A stretch of 64,000 nt of DNA, taken from positions 919,501 through 983,500 of the forward strand of contig JADJLG010000001.1 in NCBI GenBank assembly GCA_016710235.1, in the 5' to 3' direction. Below, piece after piece: positions 38,265 to 46,158 of this stretch. Under the pieces are notes generated by a model that saw only the letters and a program-made list of their open reading frames with translations, ran no database searches and was not told the DNA's origin. The stretch comes from Saprospiraceae bacterium (GTDB lineage Bacteria; Bacteroidota; Bacteroidia; Chitinophagales; Saprospiraceae). The translations under genes and the position numbers were made by a program. How positions within the stretch are numbered: position 1 is the first letter of the stretch; every line of letters begins with the position of its first letter.

Positions 38265-38468
38265 TTGCCATCACCAATGCCAAAAGTTGATATAGCAGTT
38301 CTTTTGTGCATGTTGATCAAAACAGGAATTGACATCAGTCTGTGCCCCATCTGCAAAATTGGAAAATTAATCTTGATCAAAACAAGTATTTGCATCAACG
38401 GCATTTTGATCGATGTCAAGACCATACAAAACAAAGGCTCTCCATTAATAAACATCGACATTCCATGA
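38265..38468 (+). pseudogene. Transposase C-terminal relic (IS91-like?)
   Basis: A 67-codon open tail. It contains LLCMLIKTGIDISLCPICKI followed by GKLILIKTS, i.e. a C-P-x-C zinc-ribbon-like end resembling the C-terminus of IS91-type transposases. Protein-like sequence continues upstream in other frames (FVTPRKNAAYSKFV then a stop), so this is a frameshifted remnant. The IS91 assignment is tentative. The frame on the opposite strand at 38135-38461 is its shadow. Confidence 0.4.
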
Positions 38469-38646
38469 AAATTACCCTAAATAAATTGTTATACATTTAC
38501 TTCCAGAAAAATTAATGCAAAATTTTCTGTGGCGAAGCGATGCAAAAAAAACTAATAATTGTACCACTAAAAAGGTAGAAGCTTGACCAAAAAAAACTCA
38601 ATTGATATACTATGACACCTAAGAAGAGGTCTCGTTGAAAATGAAC

Positions 38647-38812
38647 GAATGAAGTCTTGAATTTTATTCAAGACCAGATGCATAGAGATGCATCTGATGA
38701 GAGAACTGAGAGATCCTTCTCTCAGCTTACGAATGAAGTCTTGAATTTTATTCAAGACCAGATGCATAGAGATGCATCTGATGAGTGAACTGAGAGACCC
38801 TTCTCTCCGCTT
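38647..38812. repeat. 84-bp tandem duplication of a three-hairpin unit
   Basis: Unit 38647-38730 is repeated at 38731-38812 with a few changes; copy B (46159-47068) has only one. Each unit folds as three consecutive hairpins: GTCTTGAAT-TTT-ATTCAAGAC, AGATGCAT-AGAG-ATGCATCT and GAGAGAA...TTCTCTC. Probably a structured terminus of a mobile element. Confidence 0.75.
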
Positions 38813-38921
38813 TATAGCAGAAAGCCCTTTGTAGTTTTATTTTATCATTATCTGTAAGTGACGATTAGCTTTTTATTGTATATTTCCTTTGGGCTTTCTT
38901 CTATACGGCTAAATGTTATGG
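38811..38921 (-). other. attC site, outer part truncated (copy A)
   Basis: Arms TTATAGCAGAAAGCCC and GGGCTTTCTTCTATA pair with one bulge around an ~63-nt loop. The right end, GGCTAAATGTTATGG, belongs to the hicBA cassette; the matching left end (expected CATAACATTTAGCC) is replaced by the hairpin-rich mobile debris. Confidence 0.65.
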
Positions 38922-38927
38922 GAGGTA

Positions 38928-39137
38928 TCATTCAAAGTCTCGCTTTGTAAGTTCTGATTGTCTTATTATCGAATGTAATGTTCCAATTTTAATTTCTTTA
39001 TGCACCGGTACTGGAACAGTTATCGTTGAATTCTCCGTAAGTTTTTGCATTATTACATGACTTCCTTTCTGCCTGACTTTTATAAACCCATGGTTTGACA
39101 ATATTAAGCAGATGTCCTTACCTGATAATGTTCTCAT
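38928..39137 (-). CDS. hicA: HicA-type toxin
   Basis: A 69-residue HicA (YcfA-like) mRNA interferase with a double-stranded-RNA-binding-like fold. It shows GKDICLILSNHGFIKVRQKG, then the active-site His in KGSHVIMQK and the closing VPVHKEIKIGTLHSIIRQ. It lies 6 bp after hicB in the same cassette, so antitoxin is made first. A toxin-antitoxin cassette can stabilise an array by punishing its loss. The gene ends 7 bp before the attC box. Confidence 0.88.
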   Translation of the reverse strand: MRTLSGKDICLILSNHGFIKVRQKGSHVIMQKLTENSTITVPVPVHKEIKIGTLHSIIRQSELTKRDFE

Positions 39138-39143
39138 TAAAAA

Positions 39144-39368
39144 TTAGATATTAACTGTAACCCTTGAAATTTGCAATTCGTTGTGCAATCTTCTAGTTAT
39201 TTCAGTTTCGGAGGCTGTCTCATAAAATAATTCAAGAGCTTCAACAAGGTTTGATTTTGCCTCATCTGGTGTATCACCTTGACTTGCAATATCTAATTCA
39301 GGACAAAGAGATATATACATATTGTCCTCCTTTTCTATTACTGCTGTTAATTCTATTTTTCTGTGCAT
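39144..39368 (-). CDS. hicB: HicB-type antitoxin
   Basis: A 74-residue HicB-like antitoxin. It has the partial RNase-H-like core (ELTAVIEKEDNMYISLCPEL, then DIASQGDTPDEAKSNLVEAL) that binds and neutralises HicA. It has only a short C-terminal tail (RVTVNI) rather than a full DNA-binding domain. It is the first gene of the hicBA cassette, starting 33 bp after the attC of the upstream cassette. Confidence 0.87.
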   Translation of the reverse strand: MHRKIELTAVIEKEDNMYISLCPELDIASQGDTPDEAKSNLVEALELFYETASETEITRRLHNELQISRVTVNI

Positions 39369-39399
39369 AGAGCAAATTTAGTGAATTTTTTGATATCTC

Positions 39400-39533
39400 C
39401 CATAACGGTTCTGAGATTGATGCAGGCAGAGCATTTTTCGATGGCTGCCATAAGTAACAATTTCAAGTCAAATTTACGACTTTTTCTGAATTGAAAACTG
39501 GTTTGCTCTGCTTGAATCAATCTCATGTTATCT
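39400..39533 (-). other. Integron attC site
   Basis: 134 bp from CCATAAC to GTTATCT. Inner arms GAGATTGATGCAGGCAGAGCA and TGCTCTGCTTGAATCAATCTC pair well, as expected for a folded attC bottom strand. Confidence 0.8.
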
Positions 39534-39539
39534 GAAATT

Positions 39540-40316
39540 TCATTTTTTATAGAAGAAATAACCAGTTTCTTGCGTTGGCTGCCAATTATCATTATTTAAT
39601 CCGGGAATTTTCAATTCGTTGAAAAGCTTTTTGGAGCCTGAAATTGTCATAGTGAATTGGTTTACATTGTTTGTATTTCTTTCATTTACAATATATTCAA
39701 TTCTATAATCTTCAGTATTGACAATTTTTTTAATATGTGGATCTAAAAATTCACTAATTGCTTTTGGGTTAGGAAATTTTGTTGATTTTATAAACTCAAT
39801 TTCAAAACTGCCCTCATATTTAAATGTTGGCCAATAAACAAACAGAAAATTCGGGTTGTTTTTTTGCTCTTGAAAATAAATATTGTACATTAACTTACTG
39901 TCAAATACTATTTTTTCGAGATAATAATCGAACGGAAAGTGAGAATTTAAATATTTAATTTGCTTGAAATCGAATTTATATGTACTTCCATCATGGGTCA
40001 TGGCGCTTTTTAATGTTGGATTTATAGTCCACATTCCAATTTCTCTGTAGTTTTTCACAACAGTAAGTCAAAAATTTGGCACTTCACTAGAATTTTCAAC
40101 TTCTTTCCCTAATTTAGTATTCTTGATAAATTTAACAATTTCGATTGAATCCTCAAGAATAAAATTAAACATACCAAAGGTCTTGTCATCGTCATTATGC
40201 GGATATCTGCCTATTATTTTAGTTGTAGAATCAACTAATAAGGTATCAAATAATAATTTTTGACAAAGTGCTTGACTGCTGATATTAATTATAAATAATA
40301 GGAGAATAAGTCTCAT
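39540..40316 (-). pseudogene. Cassette gene for secreted protein, interrupted by one TGA
   Basis: One reading frame from the ATG at 40316 to the stop at 39540 with a single internal TGA at 40068-40070. The first part has a signal peptide (MRLILLLFIINISSQALCQ) and reads to SSEVPNF; after the TGA the same frame continues LTVVKNYREIGMWTINPTL and on to QETGYFFYKK. A single ~258-residue exported protein with one nonsense change (or a sequencing error) explains this best. Family unknown. It forms a one-gene cassette whose upstream attC is split by the IS1182 element. Confidence 0.6.
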
Positions 40317-40341
40317 TTATTGATTTTTATATTCAGAAAAC

Positions 40342-42067
40342 GTCAGACTGTGAAAATACCATATTTTTTGTTTTCAAATGCATAAATCACCCGGTAAAAT
40401 TTCATATAACCTAATTTTAGACATGATAAAGGCACTATTTTTATAGACCGCCGAGTAGGTTACAAAAAAATAAGCTCTCCCAAAGGCTTAAAACAAGCCA
40501 GTTTTGAGAAAAATTAGGGTCTTTCTTGTAAGGAGAAACCCAATTTCTCAATTTTTCGATAAGCATCGGAACCCCTAGTATAGAGAAACATCGTTTGATG
40601 TTGTATACAAGCATTATTAAACTGTGTTCACCATTGACTTTTACTAATCCTTTAAGGTTGGTGTAATAATATCCCCATTTTCTTTTTATGGTTCCAAAGA
40701 TATGCTCATTAATTTCTTGTCGCTTACGGTACAATACTGCATTGTCTTTATAGCGTTTATTGTTCTCTTCCACCGCAGAAGCAAATTCACTTCTCTCTAT
40801 TTCTCTGCCTCCACTTGCTCTACCTGTACAGAGATGTTTTACCGGACATGTTTTACAGTCGGGTGTTCGGTATTTTTTAAATCTATAACTGTTATGATTA
40901 TCTCTTGATTTTTTATGCCAGGAACCGGTTGTATTTAAAATATTTCCTTGTGGGCATGTATAACAATCGCTTTCTTCATTATAAATGAAATTCGTTACTA
41001 CGTATTCTGGTGTGGTTCCATGTGTGTTGCTATTCACTATTTCAGAAGGTGCAACGATTGTAACAATATTTGCATCTTTGCATTGCTGAATTTCTCGCCC
41101 ATTGTGATAGCCTTTATCTAGAATAGCAATAAAATTATCTGCAGCTAAATTTGCTTTTGCTTCGAGTGCGATATCGGTTAAGGCATTCCGGTCATTGCGA
41201 TTTATGGTATGAGTGGCAATGACCAATTTATGTTTTTCATCAACCGCAGTTTGGACATTGTAACATACCTCTACGACTTGTCCATGAACCAACAATGCTC
41301 TGGAATCCGGATCAGTAGTACTTATCTGTGGTTCGTTTGTAGAAAGGAGTTGTTCCTGAAGAATTTCATACTTAATTTTGTTCTTCTTAAGTCTATTTAT
41401 TTTTTCTTGGATGTCAGAAACTTTGATTAAGTCGTCCTGGGAATCGTTTTGTTCAAGTAGATTGATGTATTCCGTACTTTTCTCTTCAATATAGGCTAAA
41501 TGTCTCTCAATTTTCTTTTGATTGTAATTATTCTTTTTGCTGTTGTGGGCTCTTGACTTTGTGCCATCAATAGCAACAACTTGTCCACTGACTAAATCGA
41601 TATCCTTCAAAAATGAAACAAATAATTTGAACACGTTTTTTAATGCTTTAGGATTGTCTTTTCTGAAATCAGCAATGGTATGATAATTTGGTTTCAAGCC
41701 TAATGTTAACCACTGAAGTTCGATATTGCGACAGCATTCTGTTTCTAATCGGCGACTACTTCTCAAACCATTTAAATAGCCATACAAATAAATTCTAAGA
41801 AGTGTAGCAGATTCAAAACTTGGTCGACCCTCATTCTTTAAAGTCTTTACTTCAAATCCAAGTTTTAACAAATCTAATTGCTCTACAAATGCGTCAATAA
41901 ATCGAACGGGATTATCCTGTCCTATTGAGTCTTCCAATGAACTCATTTGCATTTGTAATCTTGGTATGCCGGTAACATGATTCATAATGTATAAAAATAC
42001 AGATTACAATGAATATAGCTACGATTTATTTATATTAATTTTTATGGTAGTTTTTTCACAACCTGAC
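40342..42067 (-). mobile_element. IS1182-family insertion sequence, intact
   Basis: A 1726-bp element with imperfect terminal inverted repeats: GTCAGACTGTGAAAATACCAT at the left and, inverted at the right, GTCAGGTTGTGAAAAAACTA. It contains one transposase gene. Left flank AGAAAAC and right flank GCTTCGCGG join without duplication to give a normal attC, so insertion was exactly after the AAC of the attC box. No obvious target duplication. Confidence 0.85.
40441..41985 (-). CDS. IS1182-family transposase
   Basis: A 514-residue DDE transposase of the IS1182 family. The N-terminus (IGQDNPVRFIDAFVEQLDLL, RPSFESATLLRIYLYGYLNG) is the typical helical DNA-binding part. The catalytic residues are visible in VVAIDGTKSRAH (first Asp), FIAILDKGYHNGREI (second Asp) and INEHIFGTIKRKWGYYYT (Glu). 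A cysteine-containing insert (CYTCPQGNIL, CKTCPVKHLCTG) is usual for the family. Unbroken frame, so probably active. Confidence 0.92.
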   Translation of the reverse strand: MNHVTGIPRLQMQMSSLEDSIGQDNPVRFIDAFVEQLDLLKLGFEVKTLKNEGRPSFESATLLRIYLYGYLNGLRSSRRLETECCRNIELQWLTLGLKPNYHTIADFRKDNPKALKNVFKLFVSFLKDIDLVSGQVVAIDGTKSRAHNSKKNNYNQKKIERHLAYIEEKSTEYINLLEQNDSQDDLIKVSDIQEKINRLKKNKIKYEILQEQLLSTNEPQISTTDPDSRALLVHGQVVEVCYNVQTAVDEKHKLVIATHTINRNDRNALTDIALEAKANLAADNFIAILDKGYHNGREIQQCKDANIVTIVAPSEIVNSNTHGTTPEYVVTNFIYNEESDCYTCPQGNILNTTGSWHKKSRDNHNSYRFKKYRTPDCKTCPVKHLCTGRASGGREIERSEFASAVEENNKRYKDNAVLYRKRQEINEHIFGTIKRKWGYYYTNLKGLVKVNGEHSLIMLVYNIKRCFSILGVPMLIEKLRNWVSPYKKDPNFSQNWLVLSLWESLFFCNLLGGL

Positions 42068-42190
42068 GCTTCGCGGCTTGTCGCAGTGGCGATTTACCGA
42101 GAACAAATTTATTAGTTTTTATTTAAACAGTCAACTTTATTTTTCACTTAAGTTTTTATTGATCGCCATTGAGACAAACCGCTGTTATGG
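42068..42190 (-). other. attC site interrupted by IS1182 insertion
   Basis: Right part of an attC whose first 7 bases (AGAAAAC, 40335-40341) lie on the other side of the IS. After removing the IS, CGGCTTGTCGCAGTGGCGAT pairs with ATCGCCATTGAGACAAACCG, and the site ends GTTATGG. Rejoined length about 130 bp. Confidence 0.75.
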
Positions 42191-42513
42191 ACCGGTCTAA
42201 GCGAAGTTTGTAAAGCAAGAAACGATTGCCATTTTGTAAGCCATCACACTTCATGTTGTTTGAATATTACTACAATGGTTTGCAATAATTTATGCCATCA
42301 CGTAAAGGACGCCTGAACGGAATGTCTAGTTTTTGTTAATTTATACAATGTGAAGCATTATTAATTCGTCATGTTTGAACTCTTGAATTCGTTAAGGATA
42401 ATAAAGTATTGCAATTATGATTTGCTTGACTATAGTAATGCAAAATCGCTTAGGCGTCCTTATTTCGTTTTGTTTAAACATGCCGTTATGTAATGGCTTA
42501 GATCGTCCATAAC
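42184..42513 (-). other. Cassette without a coding gene
   Basis: Bounded by GTTATGGACC and GTCCATAAC, as expected for one cassette, but without any convincing open frame. Inside, AAGGACGCCT (42305-42314) and AGGCGTCCTT (42452-42461) pair, followed by GTTATGT at 42485 and preceded by CCATCAC, a one-base-altered attC box. This looks like a second, degenerate attC. It may be a fused decayed cassette or a cassette with a regulatory or RNA function. Confidence 0.55.
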
Positions 42514-42630
42514 GGCGAAGTATTCACGCCGTAGCTGCCAAAGGAGGCAGCGATAAAGTTGAATACAAAATTAAAAAAGTAGGCTCGACCGAAGCTGAAT
42601 GCAGCTATGGGCAGGAATACAATGTTATGC
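42507..42630 (-). other. Integron attC site
   Basis: 124 bp from CCATAAC to GTTATGC; outer segments GAAGTATTCACGCC and GGGCAGGAATACAATG partly pair, and inner GTAGCTGCC/AGCTGCATTCAGC-like segments support folding. It closes the cassette of the coiled-coil protein at 42636. Confidence 0.7.
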
Positions 42631-42635
42631 TTAGT

Positions 42636-43328
42636 TTATTTTTTATCACGTTTTAAATTGTTATTCAATGTTTTCAAAGATTCGTTTATGGCTTTTAAAT
42701 ACATACTATCCTTTTGACTATCAACAACCAAATGTTCGAGTAGTTGATTGGTTTTGGTTGTGGTGGACGGTAATTGGTTTATGGTTTCTTCGATTTTTGT
42801 GGGTAAATGATCTATATCATTATCTTTGGTGAGAGACAATAAGTCAGGGATTCCACATAAAAGTGATATAAAAATTGAACCATAAGCGAGATTTTTAGCA
42901 ATGGTTGATTCTTGTTTCGATTCGGTTGATAATTGTTGACTAAGTGAAAGCTGAACTTGAAGAAGTTCAACTTGTTTTTGATATATTTCGGTTTGGCTTG
43001 TTAATACTTCAATTTGTTTATTGGATTTTTCTGATTCTTCAAATTGAAGAAGTTTCATACATGTATCAGCTTTAAGAACAAATCCACAATTTTTATGATT
43101 GTCAAGTTCTTGAACGTTGTTGAAGTTTCCGTTTTGACAATGAGCTTCTTCGTGAAAGAAAGAATTGTAAAACCATTCTCTTATAGAACGATTAGTGCAG
43201 TTGTTAATAGTGTAACCTTCTTGTTGAAGTGTTGATATTAAAGAATTGAATTTTAATCCGTTGGTCAAATTTTCACGACCAAGTTGTAAAATTCTAAGGT
43301 AAAGTTTATCGTCTATTTGTTTACTCAT
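42636..43328 (-). CDS. Cassette protein: coiled coil with one membrane segment
   Basis: A 230-residue protein I do not recognise. The N-terminal ~90 residues look globular and contain RSIREWFYNSFFHEEAHC and NHKNCGFVLKADTCMKLLQF. A long Gln/Glu-rich coiled coil follows (about residues 95-140), then one hydrophobic helix (NLAYGSIFISLLCGIPDLL) and a helical Thr/Asn-rich tail. Such architecture occurs in stress or defence accessory proteins, but no function can be assigned. Its cassette has matching boundaries (GTTATGC / GCATAAC). Confidence 0.7.
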   Translation of the reverse strand: MSKQIDDKLYLRILQLGRENLTNGLKFNSLISTLQQEGYTINNCTNRSIREWFYNSFFHEEAHCQNGNFNNVQELDNHKNCGFVLKADTCMKLLQFEESEKSNKQIEVLTSQTEIYQKQVELLQVQLSLSQQLSTESKQESTIAKNLAYGSIFISLLCGIPDLLSLTKDNDIDHLPTKIEETINQLPSTTTKTNQLLEHLVVDSQKDSMYLKAINESLKTLNNNLKRDKK

Positions 43329-43353
43329 AGATTTTAAATTTTATTTTAATGTA

Positions 43354-43471
43354 GCATAACAATCTGCTTTACGCAAGTTTAAACTTGCGGCAATCTACTA
43401 TTATCCGAGAAATATACGCAAGTTTCTTTTTGTAGGAGAGCTTTGCGCTATGAAGTTGAAATTGGTTATGT
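43354..43471 (-). other. Probable integron attC site
   Basis: 118 bp from GCATAAC to GTTATGT. The left box matches the start of the downstream cassette exactly (GTTATGC). Arm pairing is weak apart from the internal palindrome CGCAAGTTTAAACTTGCG, so the site may have degenerated. Confidence 0.5.
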
Positions 43472-43961
43472 TGTTTTTTTATATGTATTGATTTAGAACA
43501 GTTGACAAATATAGGTTATTTGCTATAAATTTGTCTAATTTTAATTTTACTGATTATTTTGTATTGTTTACATCTGTTATCGGGGTATAAATTTCAGTAG
43601 TTTTGAGTAATTTAAGAATCAGAGCTGACTGCATATATTGGATATCAAATCATCCCTCAATTTGATGCGTCAATCAGCTTTAAAGGTATAAAAAAGTGCT
43701 GAAGGTACAAATAGCTGCTTAGCATCTTAGTAGGCAGAAAGTTCTAAGATCCAGCAGTCGTAAATCACAGTTTAAATTGCTTGAAATTTGCATATTTCTT
43801 TCAAATGCCCAAGATAGTTTACCACATTTTTTTTGCTGCCTTCTTTAAAATAATATGAACTAAAAAAACATGAACTAAAAAAATATACATATCGCAGCAT
43901 TATTTACTTTTGCAAAGGGAATACTGCTTTACATAGGAACCAATATTGCCTGATATTTTTC
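43472..43961. other. Gene-free stretch in the array
   Basis: AT-rich, no gene seen. It separates the peptidase gene from the attC to its left, an unusually long gap for a cassette. Confidence 0.4.
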
Positions 43962-46118
43962 TTAGTCTGCTTTCTTAAAACTTGGGTGTCCAACTTGCCA
44001 CAACGAAAAGCTTACCATATCAGCAAACTCTTTAAAATTTTCATCTACATCTGATGTAAAGTGTCCATTACCATAATTTACATAGAGCAATACTGGTTTA
44101 TTAGAGCTAGTACTATTTTGTAAAACTGCTGCAAACTTTGCTGGCATCCAAGGAACGACTCTTGCATCATTCATCCCACTTCTTACAAAGACAGCAGGAT
44201 ATTTTGTGTCTTTAACCACTTTGCTTTGTGCATCCATTTCTATTAAAGACTTGCATTCTTCTTCTACTTTTATTGACCCCATTTCTGGAATTTGATTGTC
44301 GCCATTTGGCGTAGTTTCTGACCTTAAAGCATTTGTTACTCCAACTTCATCTATTGCTACTGCAAACAAATCAGGTCTTTCAGTAATGGCTCTACCAATT
44401 AATATTCCACCTGCACTCATTCCTTCTCCGATTAGTTTCTGCGGTGATGTATATTTTTCTTTAATTAAATATTCTGCACAAGCTATAAAATCTTTCCAAG
44501 TGTTAGGTTTTGTAGCTTTCATTCCAGCTTGATGCCATTCTTCTCCCTTTTCGCCGCCACCCCTTACGTGTGCAAAAGCAATGCTGCAACCCTGCTCTAA
44601 AAGTATTGCCATAATGTCAATAAAGCTTGGTTGAGAAGAACTGCCATAAGCACCATAACCTGTAAGATAGCAGGGAGCATTACCATCAAATTTAATATTC
44701 TTTGGGTATAAAATTGAAAGTGGTACTAAAACTCCATCATGACTTTTTACTTCAACTTCTTTAATTGCAATGTCTTTTGCAAAATCAGGATAGCTTCCAT
44801 TCATATCAAACCATTTACTTTTAAGTATTGTATTTTTTGCTACATCATATTCGTAAATCGAATAAGGCGAAAGCCAATTAGTATTGTATACAATTAATCT
44901 GTCGTTTGAAGTTTCATTAAAAGGCGATGAGCCATTTATTCCTTGAGGTAATAGCAATTTTTTAGTTGTTAAGGTTTTAGGGTCTATCAAATGTTTTTCT
45001 TTGGTAAGTCCATTGCTTGTTGCATAAATAATATAGTTTTTAGTTTTTTGAATACCGGTAATCACGTCTTTGCCTTCTACTACAATTATCTTTGCTTTAT
45101 CAAAATTTGGATTTAGTAAACTGGTTACACCTACCTTAAACTTGGGTGCATTTTTATGCGATAAAAAGAAAAGTTGATTTCCTATTGGATAAAACTCGGT
45201 TATCTCATCTTCATATTTTATTAAGGGCTTCCAATTAATTTTCTCTTTATGCAATTCGTCAACAGGTGCAAAATAAACCAATGATTCTCTTTTTACTGAA
45301 CCTATATTTAAAAATAAATATTTATTGTCATCAGAAACAATAATACTTGGAAATCTTTCGGGCAATACATTCAGTTCTTTATATTTTTCTCTTGAAAATA
45401 AAAGTTTATCGTTTGTAGCATAAGTACCTATTGTATGCAAATACACATCCATATATTTTAAAACATCATCACTTTTATTGTCCGTACTTTTCATTTTAGT
45501 GTAAATAATTTCAGTAGCATTTGATGTAAATTGGATAGGAAACTCACTCCAAATTGGACCAAAATTATCATCTAATAACTTTTTGGTTTTTATATCAAAT
45601 ATTCTTGCCTGGCAAATTTCTGCACCACCACTTGAAAGTTTTATTGCTATTTTATTACCATTATCATCAGCAATAAAATCTATAAGTTGTGTGCTCTTGC
45701 CTATACTTTCTGGGTCAAACAAAAGTTCTTCCTTGCCATCGGGTAACATTCTTAAATATAGTTTGCTAAGGTTTGCCCCTTTTGTAGTTTTTGCATAATA
45801 GTAAGTGCTGCCACACTGAATTATTTTACCAAAAACATCACCACCCATTTGTTGATATTCTTTTAATCTTTTTAGTAAAATATCTCTGCCACTTATTTTG
45901 TTAATTAGATTATTTGAAAAGTCGGCTTGTACTTTAATCCAAGTCATAACAGCAGTGTCTTCAAGGTTTTCAAGCCACCGATAATTGTCGGTAATTTTGG
46001 TGCCAAAATAATTGTCAACTACGGGGATTTCTTTTGTTGTTGGATAGTTGAATTGTGCTTTTGCAGTTTGAGCAAAAGCTAAAAAGATTAATACTTTTAA
46101 TGTTATTTTTTTTTGCAT
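43962..46118 (-). CDS. Prolyl oligopeptidase family (S9) protein
   Basis: A 718-residue exported serine peptidase (signal peptide to about TAKAQ). The N-terminus YPTTKEIPVVDNYFGTKITD and YRWLENLED is typical of S9A prolyl oligopeptidases, followed by a beta-propeller. The alpha/beta-hydrolase domain has the nucleophile motif GEGMSAGGILIG, the Asp in SGMNDARVVPW and the His in YGNGHFTSD, so the triad is complete. It cleaves short peptides after proline. It is very large for a cassette gene, and its flanks (GTTATGT at 43465; GGGAAC at 46153) do not match each other, so its membership of the array by cassette insertion is doubtful. Confidence 0.88.
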   Translation of the reverse strand: MQKKITLKVLIFLAFAQTAKAQFNYPTTKEIPVVDNYFGTKITDNYRWLENLEDTAVMTWIKVQADFSNNLINKISGRDILLKRLKEYQQMGGDVFGKIIQCGSTYYYAKTTKGANLSKLYLRMLPDGKEELLFDPESIGKSTQLIDFIADDNGNKIAIKLSSGGAEICQARIFDIKTKKLLDDNFGPIWSEFPIQFTSNATEIIYTKMKSTDNKSDDVLKYMDVYLHTIGTYATNDKLLFSREKYKELNVLPERFPSIIVSDDNKYLFLNIGSVKRESLVYFAPVDELHKEKINWKPLIKYEDEITEFYPIGNQLFFLSHKNAPKFKVGVTSLLNPNFDKAKIIVVEGKDVITGIQKTKNYIIYATSNGLTKEKHLIDPKTLTTKKLLLPQGINGSSPFNETSNDRLIVYNTNWLSPYSIYEYDVAKNTILKSKWFDMNGSYPDFAKDIAIKEVEVKSHDGVLVPLSILYPKNIKFDGNAPCYLTGYGAYGSSSQPSFIDIMAILLEQGCSIAFAHVRGGGEKGEEWHQAGMKATKPNTWKDFIACAEYLIKEKYTSPQKLIGEGMSAGGILIGRAITERPDLFAVAIDEVGVTNALRSETTPNGDNQIPEMGSIKVEEECKSLIEMDAQSKVVKDTKYPAVFVRSGMNDARVVPWMPAKFAAVLQNSTSSNKPVLLYVNYGNGHFTSDVDENFKEFADMVSFSLWQVGHPSFKKAD

Positions 46119-46158
46119 ATCGTTATGTTTAAAATGTCATGTTAAAATAGCAGGGAAC

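Larger units (their letters stand above)
37929..38920. repeat. Composite repeat copy A
   Basis: A 992-bp direct repeat of 46159-47068. In order it contains about 180 bp of IS1182-family left end (starting TCAGACTGTGAAAATACCAT, first base changed), a + strand transposase-like relic (38265-38468), an 84-bp hairpin unit present twice here, and a truncated attC ending GTTATG. The two copies share the same internal junctions, so they descend from one composite. They bracket 7.2 kb of cassettes and an intact IS. Confidence 0.8.

Noticed and set aside
38135..38461. 108-codon - strand frame, also present at 46369-46692
   Set aside because: Duplicated because it lies in the composite repeat; it is antisense to the transposase relic, whose zinc-ribbon-like reading is more protein-like.
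38647..38812. Short regularly repeated sequence considered as a CRISPR array
   Set aside because: Only two adjacent copies with no spacers and no cas genes; it is a simple tandem duplication.
39353..39592. 79-codon - strand frame across an attC site
   Set aside because: It is a translation of the attC between two cassettes.
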